A DNA stretch of 5,474 nucleotides from an uncultured Lachnospiraceae bacterium (GCA_902782655.1 CACZNY010000238.1:1-5474), one strand, 5' to 3'; counted from the stretch's first letter, positions 1-5,474 are shown. Translations and numbers: made by a program. Notes: generated by a model from the sequence alone, not told the origin.

Positions 1-35
1 CCTGTACGGGTCTTTCTCAGATTTCTCTCTTCCAC
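1..35 (-). CDS. rpsQ: 30S ribosomal protein S17, 5' end only (partial)
   Basis: Only the first 11 codons are inside the window; the gene runs off the left edge. The start is GTG at 35-33, and the peptide begins MEERNLRKTRTG, matching the usual S17 opening (MERNLRKTRxG). S17 is an early-binding small-subunit protein that contacts 16S rRNA. The start is supported by an AAGGAG ribosome binding site at 42-47 with a 6-nt spacer, and by the position 17 nt after rpmC, where rpsQ is expected in this operon. It is the only GTG start among the genes here. The identification rests on a short peptide plus gene order, and both agree. Confidence 0.9.
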   Translation of the reverse strand, partial: MEERNLRKTRT

Positions 36-41
36 GTTTAT

Positions 42-47
42 CTCCTT
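42..47 (-). promoter_or_regulatory. ribosome binding site of rpsQ
   Basis: AAGGAG lies 6 nt upstream of the GTG at 35-33, between the TGA stop of rpmC and rpsQ. It decides the start of rpsQ, since no ATG is placed suitably nearby. Confidence 0.8.
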
Positions 48-52
48 TCCGA

Positions 53-259
53 TCAGGCTTCAGCCGATTTCTCGGTGATGACCGTCTGAATACGTGCTAT
101 GTTCTTTCTGACCTCCCTGATGCGGGATGTATTGTCAAGCTGGTTTGTCGCATTCTGAAAACGAAGGTTAAATAACTCTTTCTTCGCTGCGGTGAGATCG
201 CCTGCAAGCTCCGTACCTGACTTTGCTCTGAGATCCTCTAAATACTTATCTGATTTCAT
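53..259 (-). CDS. rpmC: 50S ribosomal protein L29
   Basis: L29 is a small two-helix protein of the large subunit that sits near the polypeptide exit tunnel beside L23. The 68-residue length is normal. The family pattern is visible as [10 protein letters not shown] at about residues 26-35 and [16 protein letters not shown] at about 45-60, where the basic second helix packs on 23S rRNA. The ATG shares one base with the TAA of rplP (TAATG at 261-257), so translation is probably coupled. The Shine-Dalgarno-like GGCGGTGA lies inside the last codons of rplP. The stop is TGA, while the other complete genes of this window end in TAA. Nothing is unusual in the protein. Confidence 0.97.
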   Translation of the reverse strand: MKSDKYLEDLRAKSGTELAGDLTAAKKELFNLRFQNATNQLDNTSRIREVRKNIARIQTVITEKSAEA

Positions 260-705
260 TAGTTGTCACCGCCTTTCGCCGCTACCTCTGCCGCAAGATC
301 AGCTTTGGAATAGATCTTGCACTTGCAGGGAAGCTTGTGTGAAGCAAGCCTTAAGGCTTCTCTTGCGATATCCTCGGACACGCCTGCTATTTCAAACATT
401 ACTCTTCCGGGCTTTACTACAGCTACCCAATACTCCAGCGCACCTTTACCTGAGCCCATTCTGGTCTCTGCAGGCTTGGCCGTTACCGGCTTGTCCGGAA
501 AAATCTTAATCCATACCTGTCCACCACGCTTGATATATCTTGTCATAGCTACACGGGCAGCCTCTATCTGGTTTGACTTTATCCAGCAGGGCTCGAGAGC
601 AACTATACCGTACTCACCATACACAATGGTATTGCCTGAATTTGCTTTGCCCCGCATCGTTCCGCGCATTTGCTTACGATGCTTAACTCTTTTTGGCATT
701 AACAT
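259..705 (-). CDS. rplP: 50S ribosomal protein L16
   Basis: L16 helps organise the A-site tRNA region and the central protuberance side of the large subunit. The 148-residue protein opens [15 protein letters not shown], the standard start of the family, which supports the ATG at 705-703 over the second Met. The two conserved blocks are [20 protein letters not shown] (about 47-66) and [19 protein letters not shown] (about 82-100). It is a few residues longer than the common 137-144, mainly through a short charged C-terminal tail ([11 protein letters not shown]). The start overlaps the rpsC stop as TAATG, and its binding site GGAGG (716-720) is within the last codons of rpsC, so coupling is likely. 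Confidence 0.98.
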   Translation of the reverse strand: MLMPKRVKHRKQMRGTMRGKANSGNTIVYGEYGIVALEPCWIKSNQIEAARVAMTRYIKRGGQVWIKIFPDKPVTAKPAETRMGSGKGALEYWVAVVKPGRVMFEIAGVSEDIAREALRLASHKLPCKCKIYSKADLAAEVAAKGGDN

Positions 706-1430
706 TATCTGTCACCCTCCCTCCTGTTGTTTCTTCTTCTGTTGTTATTTCTCATGTTGGGATCCTCCGGAAGGTCGTCCTCAGATACTGCATACTTGTG
801 CTTTCCAAGAACCTCATCCTTATAGATCCAGACCTTTACACCGATCTTGCCATAGGTTGTATCAGCCTCTGCGAAGCCATAATCTATGTCAGCCCTGAGA
901 GTCTGAAGCGGGATCGTTCCCTCTGAATAAAACTCTCTTCTTGCTATATCCGCTCCTCCGAGCCTTCCGGAAACGCTGGCCTTGATACCCTTCGCCCCGT
1001 TCTTCATGGTTCTCTGCATTGCAGATTTCATTGCGCGCCTGAAGGACACACGGTTTTCAAGCTGACCCGCTATATTCTCAGCCACCAGCTGAGCATCCTT
1101 GTCAGGACGCCTGACCTCTCTCACATCGAGCACAAGATTGTCCTTTGAAAGCTTCTGAAGCTTCTTTTTTGTCTTTTCTATCTCTGCTCCGCCTTTACCC
1201 ATCACTATACCTACTTTTGAGGCATACATGATGACCTTAGCCCTGCCTGCAGCTCTTTCTATCTCGATTCTGGAAATCCCCGCCTGATACAGCTCTTTCT
1301 TAAGGAATTCCCTTATCCTGTAGTCCTCAACGAGATTATCTGCGAACTCTGTATCCGGCGCAAACCATCTCGAACTCCAATCCTTTATGATACCTACCCT
1401 AAGGCCATGGGGATTAACCTTCTGTCCCAT
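705..1430 (-). CDS. rpsC: 30S ribosomal protein S3
   Basis: S3 lies at the mRNA entry channel in the 30S head with S10 and S14. The 241-residue protein has the family start [13 protein letters not shown], a type II KH domain whose GxxG loop reads GKGG at 78-81, and the C-terminal S3 block [15 protein letters not shown] through [13 protein letters not shown] to [11 protein letters not shown] (about 154-202). R131, R132 and K135 fall at the positions of the E. coli residues implicated in mRNA helicase activity. It ends in a low-complexity basic tail, [15 protein letters not shown], whose codons also carry the rplP ribosome binding site. Its own AGGAG site (1438-1442) lies in the last codons of rplV, 3 nt beyond whose stop rpsC begins. 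Confidence 0.98.
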   Translation of the reverse strand: MGQKVNPHGLRVGIIKDWSSRWFAPDTEFADNLVEDYRIREFLKKELYQAGISRIEIERAAGRAKVIMYASKVGIVMGKGGAEIEKTKKKLQKLSKDNLVLDVREVRRPDKDAQLVAENIAGQLENRVSFRRAMKSAMQRTMKNGAKGIKASVSGRLGGADIARREFYSEGTIPLQTLRADIDYGFAEADTTYGKIGVKVWIYKDEVLGKHKYAVSEDDLPEDPNMRNNNRRRNNRREGDR

Positions 1431-1433
1431 ATA

Positions 1434-1826
1434 TTAGCTCCTTTCATCCAGTACGACTGTAATGTGGCTCATTCTCTTAAGAATCCTGTATGCACGCCCC
1501 TGTGCTCTCGGCTGTATGCGCTTCAGCATGGGGCCCTGGCTTGCATAGCACTCCGCTATGTAGAGCTTTGAGCTGTCCATTCCGTTATTATTCTCTGCAT
1601 TAGCGACCGCTGAATTCACGAGCTTCAGTATGACCTCCGATGCGTATCTCGGATTGTATGAGAGTATCGCGACTGCTTCACCTACGTTCTTGCCCCTGAT
1701 GGCATCCAATACAAAACATGCCTTCTGTACCGGAATTCTTGCATAGGATAACTTAGCGTGCGGTCTCTTTTCTCTGTTGTTTTCATTTCTTTCCCTTTTG
1801 ACCTGGGATCTGTGTCCTTTTGCCAT
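1434..1826 (-). CDS. rplV: 50S ribosomal protein L22
   Basis: L22 binds all domains of 23S rRNA, and its beta-hairpin reaches the constriction of the exit tunnel, where mutations can give macrolide resistance. The 130-residue protein shows the core KLSYARIPVQKACFVLDAIR (25-44), the hairpin-loop region ASQGPMLKRIQPRAQGRA (95-112), and the C-terminal signature RMSHITVVL (118-126). It has a basic N-terminal extension of about 20 residues (MAKGHRSQVKRERNENNREK) compared with the roughly 110-residue forms of E. coli and Bacillus, a feature I associate with Lachnospiraceae. The start follows AAGGAGG at 1837-1843 with a 10-nt spacer, in a 31-nt gap after rpsS. Confidence 0.98.
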   Translation of the reverse strand: MAKGHRSQVKRERNENNREKRPHAKLSYARIPVQKACFVLDAIRGKNVGEAVAILSYNPRYASEVILKLVNSAVANAENNNGMDSSKLYIAECYASQGPMLKRIQPRAQGRAYRILKRMSHITVVLDERS

Positions 1827-1857
1827 GGATTACTGACCTCCTTCCTAATATTATCCC

Positions 1858-2139
1858 TTATTTAACTCCGGACTTCGACTCTGACGATGAATGTCCGCGA
1901 TATGTCCTTGTAGCTACAAACTCGCCCAGCTTATGTCCGACCATATCCTCCGTTACATAAACCGGTACATGCTTCCTGCCGTCATGAACCGCTATCGTAT
2001 GTCCCACAAAAGAAGGGAATATGGTGGATCGGCGGGACCATGTCTTGATCACTTCTTTTTTGCCCGATGCGTTCATTGCATCTATTTTCTTCAAAAGGCT
2101 TTCATCTGCGAACGGTCCTTTTTTTATTGAACGTGACAT
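1858..2139 (-). CDS. rpsS: 30S ribosomal protein S19
   Basis: S19 sits in the 30S head, contacts S13 and contributes to bridges with the large subunit. The 93-residue length is typical. The protein opens [18 protein letters not shown], contains [18 protein letters not shown] (32-49), and carries the S19 signature from [11 protein letters not shown] (52-62) to GHKLGEF (68-74). A serine/lysine-rich tail ends it. The ribosome binding site TAAGGAGG includes the TAA stop of rplB (2156-2154), so termination on rplB and initiation here occupy the same short RNA segment. An out-of-frame ATG lies 7 nt upstream but is too close to the binding site to be favoured. Confidence 0.98.
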   Translation of the reverse strand: MSRSIKKGPFADESLLKKIDAMNASGKKEVIKTWSRRSTIFPSFVGHTIAVHDGRKHVPVYVTEDMVGHKLGEFVATRTYRGHSSSESKSGVK

Positions 2140-2153
2140 CTATCATTCCCTCC

Positions 2154-2999
2154 TTAACCTAATGCCTTACCGTTTCTTCTTCTCACGATCAGCTTATTGC
2201 TGGCTTTCTTAGCTTTCCTGGTCTTATAACCCAAAGCCGGCTTACCCCAGGGTGTAGAGGGACCGGGACGTCCTATCGGAGCTCGACCTTCTCCGCCTCC
2301 ATGCGGGTGGTCATTCGGGTTCATGACAGATCCTCTTACCGTGGGTCTAATTCCCATGTGGCGTATGCGTCCTGCCTTACCGTAATTTATCAGGTTATGG
2401 TCAATGTTACCGACCGTTCCGATAGTTGCTCTGCAGTCTATGGGAACCATCCTCATTTCGCCGGAAGGAAGCTTTAATGTAGCATATTTTCCCTCCTTAG
2501 CCATGAGCTGTGCCGAAGTTCCGGCGCTTCGAACCATCTGTCCTCCCTTACCCGGATAAAGCTCTATATTGTGTACCTCTGTACCTACAGGGATATATTT
2601 GAAGGGAAGGCAGTTACCTATCCTTATCTCGGCTTCGGGGCCGTTCATTATAGTCACCCCATCCCTGAGCCCCTCCGGAGCAAGTATGTATCTTTTCTCT
2701 CCGTCTGCATATATAAGCAGTGCTATGTTCGCCGTTCTGTTGGGATCATACTCGATACCTGCAACGCGTGCAGGAATCCCGTCCTTGTCATTTCTCTTGA
2801 AATCGATGACTCTGTATTTCTGTCTGTTGCCGCCTCCTCTGTGACGGACTGTTATCTTACCCTGATTGTTTCTCCCGGAACGCTTCTTCTGTGCTTCGAG
2901 TAATGACTTCTCGGGTGTCTTTTTAGTGATCTCCGAGAAATCGGATCCCGTCATGTTTCTTCTTGACGGTGTATAGGGTTTATATGTCTTTATTCCCAT
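2154..2999 (-). CDS. rplB: 50S ribosomal protein L2
   Basis: L2 is a conserved large-subunit protein needed for subunit association and for the peptidyl transferase region. At 281 residues it is slightly longer than the E. coli form (273), mainly at the C-terminus. Visible family blocks are [19 protein letters not shown] (42-60), the N-terminal OB-like segment with [12 protein letters not shown] (83-94), [17 protein letters not shown] (138-154), and the signature [14 protein letters not shown] (226-239). H231 corresponds to E. coli His229 (mature numbering), long discussed in peptidyl transfer. The start is fixed by an in-frame TAG a few codons upstream and by an AAAGGA site with an 11-nt spacer. 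It follows an unusually long 85-nt gap after rplW. Confidence 0.98.
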   Translation of the reverse strand: MGIKTYKPYTPSRRNMTGSDFSEITKKTPEKSLLEAQKKRSGRNNQGKITVRHRGGGNRQKYRVIDFKRNDKDGIPARVAGIEYDPNRTANIALLIYADGEKRYILAPEGLRDGVTIMNGPEAEIRIGNCLPFKYIPVGTEVHNIELYPGKGGQMVRSAGTSAQLMAKEGKYATLKLPSGEMRMVPIDCRATIGTVGNIDHNLINYGKAGRIRHMGIRPTVRGSVMNPNDHPHGGGEGRAPIGRPGPSTPWGKPALGYKTRKAKKASNKLIVRRRNGKALG

Positions 3000-3084
3000 T
3001 TTTATCCGTATCCTTTCCTAGTCTGAATATTTTTATCGTCCGGCTTATTTCATCACCGGGCATAGTCTCTTCTCAGATCCTGAA
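3000..3084 (-). other. rplW-rplB intergenic segment with possible weak RNA fold
   Basis: This 85-nt gap is one of only two long gaps inside the operon. It holds the rplB ribosome binding site AAAGGA (3011-3016). On the RNA, UCUGAG (3077-3072) can pair with UUCAGA (3027-3022), enclosing a CCGG/CCGG pair (3059-3056 with 3043-3040, 12-nt loop). The inner stem is short, so the fold is tentative. A 27-codon ATG reading frame (3063 to 2980) starts here and overlaps the first codons of rplB in another frame. No terminator or clear promoter was seen. Confidence 0.35.
3011..3016 (-). promoter_or_regulatory. ribosome binding site of rplB
   Basis: AAAGGA, within the longer AGGAAAGGA (3011-3019), lies 11 nt before the ATG at 2999-2997. 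Core sequence and spacing equal those of the rplC site, the other gene that follows a long gap. Confidence 0.7.
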
Positions 3085-3384
3085 TTATAATCCCGCAAAG
3101 ATCTCTATATCTTTGGAATCGGCCGTAAGCTTAACTATTGCTTTCTTTCTCTTGGCGGTCATTCCCTGTGTATAGCCTCTTCTGCGTGTCTTACCCTGAA
3201 GGTTCATTGTGTATACCTTCTCGACCTTTACACCGTCAAACATCTTTTCGACGGCTTCCTTGATCATTGTCTTATTCGCTTCAGGCACCACATAGAATGT
3301 ATATTTCTTTTCTGCCTGAAGATTCATCGACTTCTCGGTTATCACAGGACGAAGTATCACATCGTAATATTTAATATCAGCCAT
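3085..3384 (-). CDS. rplW: 50S ribosomal protein L23
   Basis: L23 sits at the exit of the peptide tunnel and is the docking site for trigger factor and SRP. The 99-residue length is typical. RPVITEKSM (12-20) is the conserved N-terminal block, in which E17 matches the E. coli glutamate (Glu18) that contacts trigger factor. [18 protein letters not shown] (28-45) and the basic loop [11 protein letters not shown] (64-74) lead to the signature RKKAIVKL (79-86). The ATG shares a base with the rplD stop (TAATG at 3386-3382). Its AGGAGG site (3395-3400) lies in the last rplD codons with a 10-nt spacer, so coupling with rplD is very likely. Confidence 0.98.
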   Translation of the reverse strand: MADIKYYDVILRPVITEKSMNLQAEKKYTFYVVPEANKTMIKEAVEKMFDGVKVEKVYTMNLQGKTRRRGYTQGMTAKRKKAIVKLTADSKDIEIFAGL

Positions 3385-4004
3385 TATGCGTATACCTCCT
3401 GTATCTTCTCCACGGCAGCCTTGGTTGCTACCACTGTGCTGTACTTCATTATGTCATAAGTATTAATGCTGTTTGCCTGGCAGGTTGCCACCCCCGGGAT
3501 ATTCCTTGCGGAAAGGATCACATTCCTGTCCAGCGAATCCAGAACAACCAGCGCTTTCTCTATCTTTAATGCATCAAGCACCTTCTTAAACTCCTTGGTC
3601 TTGATCGCATCCAGCTTTAAGCCGTCGAGAACGATGAGCTTTTCCGCCTCGACCCTTGATGTGAGCGCACTCTTAAGAGCGAGCCTCTTCTCCTTTTTAT
3701 TGAGCTTGAAGCTGTAGTCTCTGGGAACCGGCGCGAACACAACTCCACCGTGTCTCCACTGGGGAGATCTTGTAGATCCCTGTCTCGCGTGGCCTGTCCC
3801 TTTCTGTCTCCAGGGCTTGCGGCCGCCGCCTGAAACCTCCGATCTGGTCTTGGCCTTCTGTGTTCCCTGACGATTATCAGCCAGATACTGTGTCACAGCC
3901 AGATGTATGAGATGCTCATTGATCCTGACTCCGAAAATGTTATCGTCAAGCTCCATTGAACCCGTCTCTTTTCCTGTCATATCGTAAATTTTTACGTTTG
4001 CCAT
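3384..4004 (-). CDS. rplD: 50S ribosomal protein L4
   Basis: L4 has a globular domain on the ribosome surface and a long loop that reaches into the exit tunnel. In gamma-proteobacteria it also represses its own S10 operon through the leader RNA. The 206-residue protein contains the tunnel loop [19 protein letters not shown] (59-77), followed by [12 protein letters not shown] (81-92). K68 lies at the place of E. coli Lys63, a known erythromycin-resistance site, and is wild type here. The C-terminal domain follows with [11 protein letters not shown]. The start has AAAGGAGG (4015-4022) and a 10-nt spacer in a 25-nt gap after rplC. Whether this L4 binds the leader upstream of rpsJ cannot be told from sequence. 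Confidence 0.98.
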   Translation of the reverse strand: MANVKIYDMTGKETGSMELDDNIFGVRINEHLIHLAVTQYLADNRQGTQKAKTRSEVSGGGRKPWRQKGTGHARQGSTRSPQWRHGGVVFAPVPRDYSFKLNKKEKRLALKSALTSRVEAEKLIVLDGLKLDAIKTKEFKKVLDALKIEKALVVLDSLDRNVILSARNIPGVATCQANSINTYDIMKYSTVVATKAAVEKIQEVYA

Positions 4005-4029
4005 TTCGGGTTATCCTCCTTTCCTTCGA

Positions 4030-4713
4030 TTATTTAGAAACCTTAGAGGTTTCTTTTATCGTGATCAGACCCTTCTTGGGTCCCGGAACTGCACCTTTTA
4101 TGAGCAGAAGATTTTTCTCTGCATCCGCACGTACAACCTCAAGATTCTTTACCGTTACCTGTACAGCTCCCATATGTCCCGGCATTCCTTTTCCCTTAAA
4201 CACGCGGCTGGGAGAAGATGTTGCTCCGTTGGAGCCCTGATGCCTGTGGAATTTTGAACCGTGCTTCATGGGTCCCCTGTGCTGACCCAGTCTCTTAATA
4301 GCACCCTGGAAGCCTTTTCCTTTCGAGATCGCAGTCACATCCACCTTATCGCCGACCTCAAAGATATCTGCCTTTATCTCTGCCCCTATCTCATATTCAG
4401 AACAGTTTTCAAACCTGAACTCCCTGACAAACTCCTTGGGGTCAACTCCGGCCTTCTTGAAATGTCCCATTTCAGGCTTATTTACTCCATGTCTGTGTGC
4501 CACGGACTTGTTTCCTCCCTTGTCCTTGGTCACAACCTTTTCCTTCTTCTCTCCGAAGCCGACCTGAATGGCTTCATATCCATCGTTTTCAACTGTCTTA
4601 AGCTGTGTTACGACACAGGGGCCGGCTTCCAGCACCGTTACCGGTATAAGGATGCCGTTTTCATCAAAGATCTGTGTCATACCTACTTTTTTAGCAAGTA
4701 TCGCTTTCTTCAT
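4030..4713 (-). CDS. rplC: 50S ribosomal protein L3
   Basis: L3 is an early assembly protein of the large subunit whose long finger reaches close to the peptidyl transferase centre. I start it at the ATG at 4713-4711 ([16 protein letters not shown]), the common beginning of the family, giving 227 residues. The frame is open upstream to 4785 with other Met codons, but only this one has a properly spaced AAAGGA site (4725-4730, 11 nt). The family signature spans about 118-141 ([20 protein letters not shown] onward), and the central loop [19 protein letters not shown] is at 152-170. Compared with the roughly 209-residue Bacillus form I remember, about 17 extra basic residues (61-77) precede NKPEMGHF. 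A start four codons earlier (4725) is the main alternative. Confidence 0.95.
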   Translation of the reverse strand: MKKAILAKKVGMTQIFDENGILIPVTVLEAGPCVVTQLKTVENDGYEAIQVGFGEKKEKVVTKDKGGNKSVAHRHGVNKPEMGHFKKAGVDPKEFVREFRFENCSEYEIGAEIKADIFEVGDKVDVTAISKGKGFQGAIKRLGQHRGPMKHGSKFHRHQGSNGATSSPSRVFKGKGMPGHMGAVQVTVKNLEVVRADAEKNLLLIKGAVPGPKKGLITIKETSKVSK

Positions 4714-4804
4714 TTTTGTTTTCATCCTTTCTCGTCCGTTCATCCCGGACACGCCTCGGAGCATTACGCTGCCGCGCATGCTCAATACGCACTTCTAATA
4801 AATA
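4714..4804 (-). promoter_or_regulatory. rpsJ-rplC intergenic RNA with two tandem hairpins
   Basis: This is the longest gap inside the operon. The first hairpin (4783-4759) has GAGCAU/AUGCUC (6 bp) continued by GCGC/GCGU (4 bp, one G-U), a single bulged A at 4765 and a GGCA loop (4773-4770). The second (4751-4733) has CGGAC/GUCCG-type pairing of 5 bp plus a G-U, with a 7-nt loop, and ends 3 nt before the rplC ribosome binding site. Neither is followed by a U tract, so they do not look like terminators. They could influence rplC translation or RNA processing; the function is inferred only. Confidence 0.5.
4725..4730 (-). promoter_or_regulatory. ribosome binding site deciding the rplC start
   Basis: AAAGGA is 11 nt from the ATG at 4713 and directly abuts the alternative ATG at 4725-4723, which overlaps its last A. 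The upstream ATG therefore lacks usable spacing, which favours the 227-residue L3. The spacing is identical to that at rplB. Confidence 0.7.
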
Positions 4805-5125
4805 TTATTTCTTTTCTTTCATTTTTATGTCTATGTAAACGCCCGCAGGCATTTCCAGCCTTGAAAGCACATCAACCGTCTTCTGCGTGGGTGCTATCAC
4901 GTCTATGAGTCTTTTGTGCGTTCTCTGCTCGAACTGCTCTCTTGAATCCTTGTACTTATGTACCGCACGAAGGATCGTGATCACCTCCTTCTTGGTAGGA
5001 AGGGGCACGGGTCCGGAAACATCGGAACCATTCTTCCTGACAGCTTCAATGATCTTTGCCGCTGATTGATCCACGAGCTCATGATCATATGCCTTTAGGG
5101 TGATCCTCATAACCTGTTTTGCCAT
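4805..5125 (-). CDS. rpsJ: 30S ribosomal protein S10 (NusE)
   Basis: S10 is a 30S head protein and, as NusE, the partner of NusB in transcription antitermination. It is the first gene of the operon. The 106-residue product starts [20 protein letters not shown] and carries the signature SGPVPLPT (37-44), followed by the exposed loop and [20 protein letters not shown] (53-72). H56, K57 and Y58 are at the loop positions where tigecycline-resistance changes occur in other Gram-positives, and they are wild type here. The frame is open upstream to an ATG at 5173, but the family start and a strong AAGGAGG site at 5137-5143 with an 11-nt spacer place the start at 5125. Confidence 0.98.
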   Translation of the reverse strand: MAKQVMRITLKAYDHELVDQSAAKIIEAVRKNGSDVSGPVPLPTKKEVITILRAVHKYKDSREQFEQRTHKRLIDVIAPTQKTVDVLSRLEMPAGVYIDIKMKEKK

Positions 5126-5136
5126 AAAAAAAGTCG

Positions 5137-5144
5137 CCTCCTTA
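5137..5144 (-). promoter_or_regulatory. ribosome binding site of rpsJ
   Basis: TAAGGAGG is a full match to the 16S rRNA tail, 11 nt before the ATG at 5125-5123, separated by GCGAC and a run of T. It decides the start of rpsJ over the upstream in-frame ATG at 5173. I found no CCUCC-type complement in the leader that would hide it. Confidence 0.85.
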
Positions 5145-5206
5145 ATTAAAATTCTTGGTCGGTGACTGTACACATCGCCGCGTGTGTCCTATATATATTA
5201 AACACA

Positions 5207-5235
5207 AAACGGCCTCTCTATGTCCGGAACCGGTT
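5207..5235 (-). terminator. possible weak attenuator in the S10 leader
   Basis: AACCGGUUCC (5235-5226) can pair imperfectly with GAGGCCGUUU (5216-5207) around a 9-nt loop, including two G-U pairs and two mismatches. The U-rich stretch UUUUGUGUUU runs from 5209 to 5200. This resembles a weak Rho-independent terminator, which in a leader would act as an attenuator. The stem is poor, and the U tract is interrupted by G, so the call is tentative. Confidence 0.22.
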
Positions 5236-5237
5236 CC
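5226..5237 (-). repeat. 12-bp perfect palindrome GGAACCGGTTCC
   Basis: The 12 bases read the same on both strands. As RNA, GGAA/UUCC could close a CCGG loop. As DNA it could be a protein site, but it lies about 190 bp inside the transcript, so an RNA role or chance is as likely. Confidence 0.5.
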
Positions 5238-5433
5238 CGTCTGCAAAACGGGCCTCATCCCATCCAATCGCTGTACAGTGACTTCGTCGCCAGTATCGTT
5301 GTCCTGACATTCGCTCCACGAAATTACCTGTCGTACCTGGGTCTTAGCGCTTTCGCACTCGCACAGACAGCAACTTCCGCTTCCCAGCTATCTCGCGGCA
5401 CGGGAACCCCGCTCCGCTGTCACGGCAAGTGCA

Positions 5434-5462
5434 AGAATAACACAGTTTTGAGGCCAATGCAA
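5434..5462 (-). promoter_or_regulatory. sigma-A-type promoter of the S10 operon
   Basis: On the minus strand the -35 box TTGCAT (5462-5457) and the -10 box TATTCT (5439-5434) are 17 bp apart. TGT immediately before the -10 makes it an extended -10. An A/T tract (AAAAATTTT) just upstream at the window edge could act as an UP element. Transcription should begin near 5430-5426. No other promoter of similar quality was seen in the leader, so this is the likely main promoter of the operon. A further promoter beyond the window cannot be excluded. Confidence 0.7.
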
Positions 5463-5474
5463 GGAAAATTTTTC

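Larger units (their letters stand above)
5126..5427 (-). promoter_or_regulatory. long structured 5' leader of the S10 operon (candidate regulatory RNA)
   Basis: No reading frame explains the roughly 300 nt between the predicted transcription start and rpsJ. By eye it holds several helices in order: a strong hairpin at 5417-5395 (GCGG/CCGC and GCGGG/CCCGU around an A/G mismatch, GUU loop); a CUGG/CCAG helix (5387-5384 with 5340-5337) enclosing a GUCU/AGAC stem and an AGUGC-GAAA-GCGCU hairpin (5359-5346) with a GNRA tetraloop; GACA/UGUC plus UUCG/CGAA at 5332-5306; CCCGU/ACGGG at 5252-5236; and ACACA/UGUGU at 5187-5170. Leader RNAs that bind a ribosomal protein control such operons in other bacteria, for example L4 in E. 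coli. Which ligand acts here, if any, is unknown. Confidence 0.5.

Noticed and set aside
192..926. Plus-strand open frames opposite rpmC, rplP and rpsC
   Set aside because: They lie antisense to clear ribosomal-protein genes, have no recognisable family sequence and no good ribosome binding site.
2140..2146. Alternative out-of-frame ATG just before rpsS
   Set aside because: It is too close to the Shine-Dalgarno, and the next ATG gives the full S19.
4714..4785. Longer L3 starting at TTG 4785 or at upstream ATG codons
   Set aside because: The extra residues match nothing in L3, are encoded by the hairpin region, and lack spaced ribosome binding sites; MKKAIL at 4713 fits the family.
4261..4908. 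A 215-codon plus-strand frame opposite rplC and rpsJ
   Set aside because: It is long but antisense to conserved genes, crosses their intergenic gap, and is rich in Cys, Phe, Leu and Ser as expected for the complement of coding sequence.
5126..5173. Extended S10 starting at ATG 5173
   Set aside because: It would place the strong TAAGGAGG site inside the coding region and add 16 residues unknown in S10.
5190..5223. Second promoter at the TAATATATATA tract in the leader
   Set aside because: The -10-like bases are good, but no acceptable -35 box lies 16-18 bp upstream; an unpaired A/U segment of the leader explains it as well.
5271..5278. CTGTACAG palindrome as a stand-alone operator
   Set aside because: An 8-bp palindrome is expected by chance in this length; it is mentioned only as part of the long-range helix.
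5126..5474. tRNA, known riboswitch or T-box in the leader
   Set aside because: I saw no cloverleaf, no T-box bulge sequence and no riboswitch core that I recognise; a covariance search would settle it.

Overview
The window is the promoter-proximal half of the S10 (rpsJ) ribosomal-protein operon of a Gram-positive bacterium. Every gene lies on the minus strand, so the operon reads from right to left. Gene order is rpsJ-rplC-rplD-rplW-rplB-rpsS-rplV-rpsC-rplP-rpmC-rpsQ, the order usual in Firmicutes. Moderate base composition, strong AGGAGG-type ribosome binding sites, and the wording of S19 and L22 suggest a clostridial organism, probably Lachnospiraceae. That placement rests on remembered family sequences and no search was run.

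Layout in transcription order. Positions 5474-5434 hold an A/T tract and a good sigma-A-type promoter (TTGCAT, 17 bp, extended TATTCT). Positions about 5427-5126 form an untranslated leader of about 300 nt with many potential helices, some mutually exclusive. Then come rpsJ (5125-4805), a 91-nt gap with two tandem hairpins, rplC (4713-4030), rplD (4004-3384), rplW (3384-3085), an 85-nt gap, rplB (2999-2154), rpsS (2139-1858), rplV (1826-1434), rpsC (1430-705), rplP (705-259), rpmC (259-53), and the first 11 codons of rpsQ (35-1).

The genes encode proteins of both subunits: S10, S19, S3 and S17 for the small subunit, and L3, L4, L23, L2, L22, L16 and L29 for the large one. Most are packed with gaps of 0-31 nt. 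Three junctions share a base as TAATG, and several Shine-Dalgarno sequences sit inside the end of the preceding gene, which suggests translational coupling and balanced output. Only two internal gaps are long, before rplC and before rplB.

The proteins look intact and ordinary. The least explained part is non-coding: the long leader, where duplicated and competing pairing segments could make a regulatory switch, and the hairpin pair in front of rplC. No mobile element, CRISPR array, tRNA or rRNA was seen, and no credible plus-strand gene.
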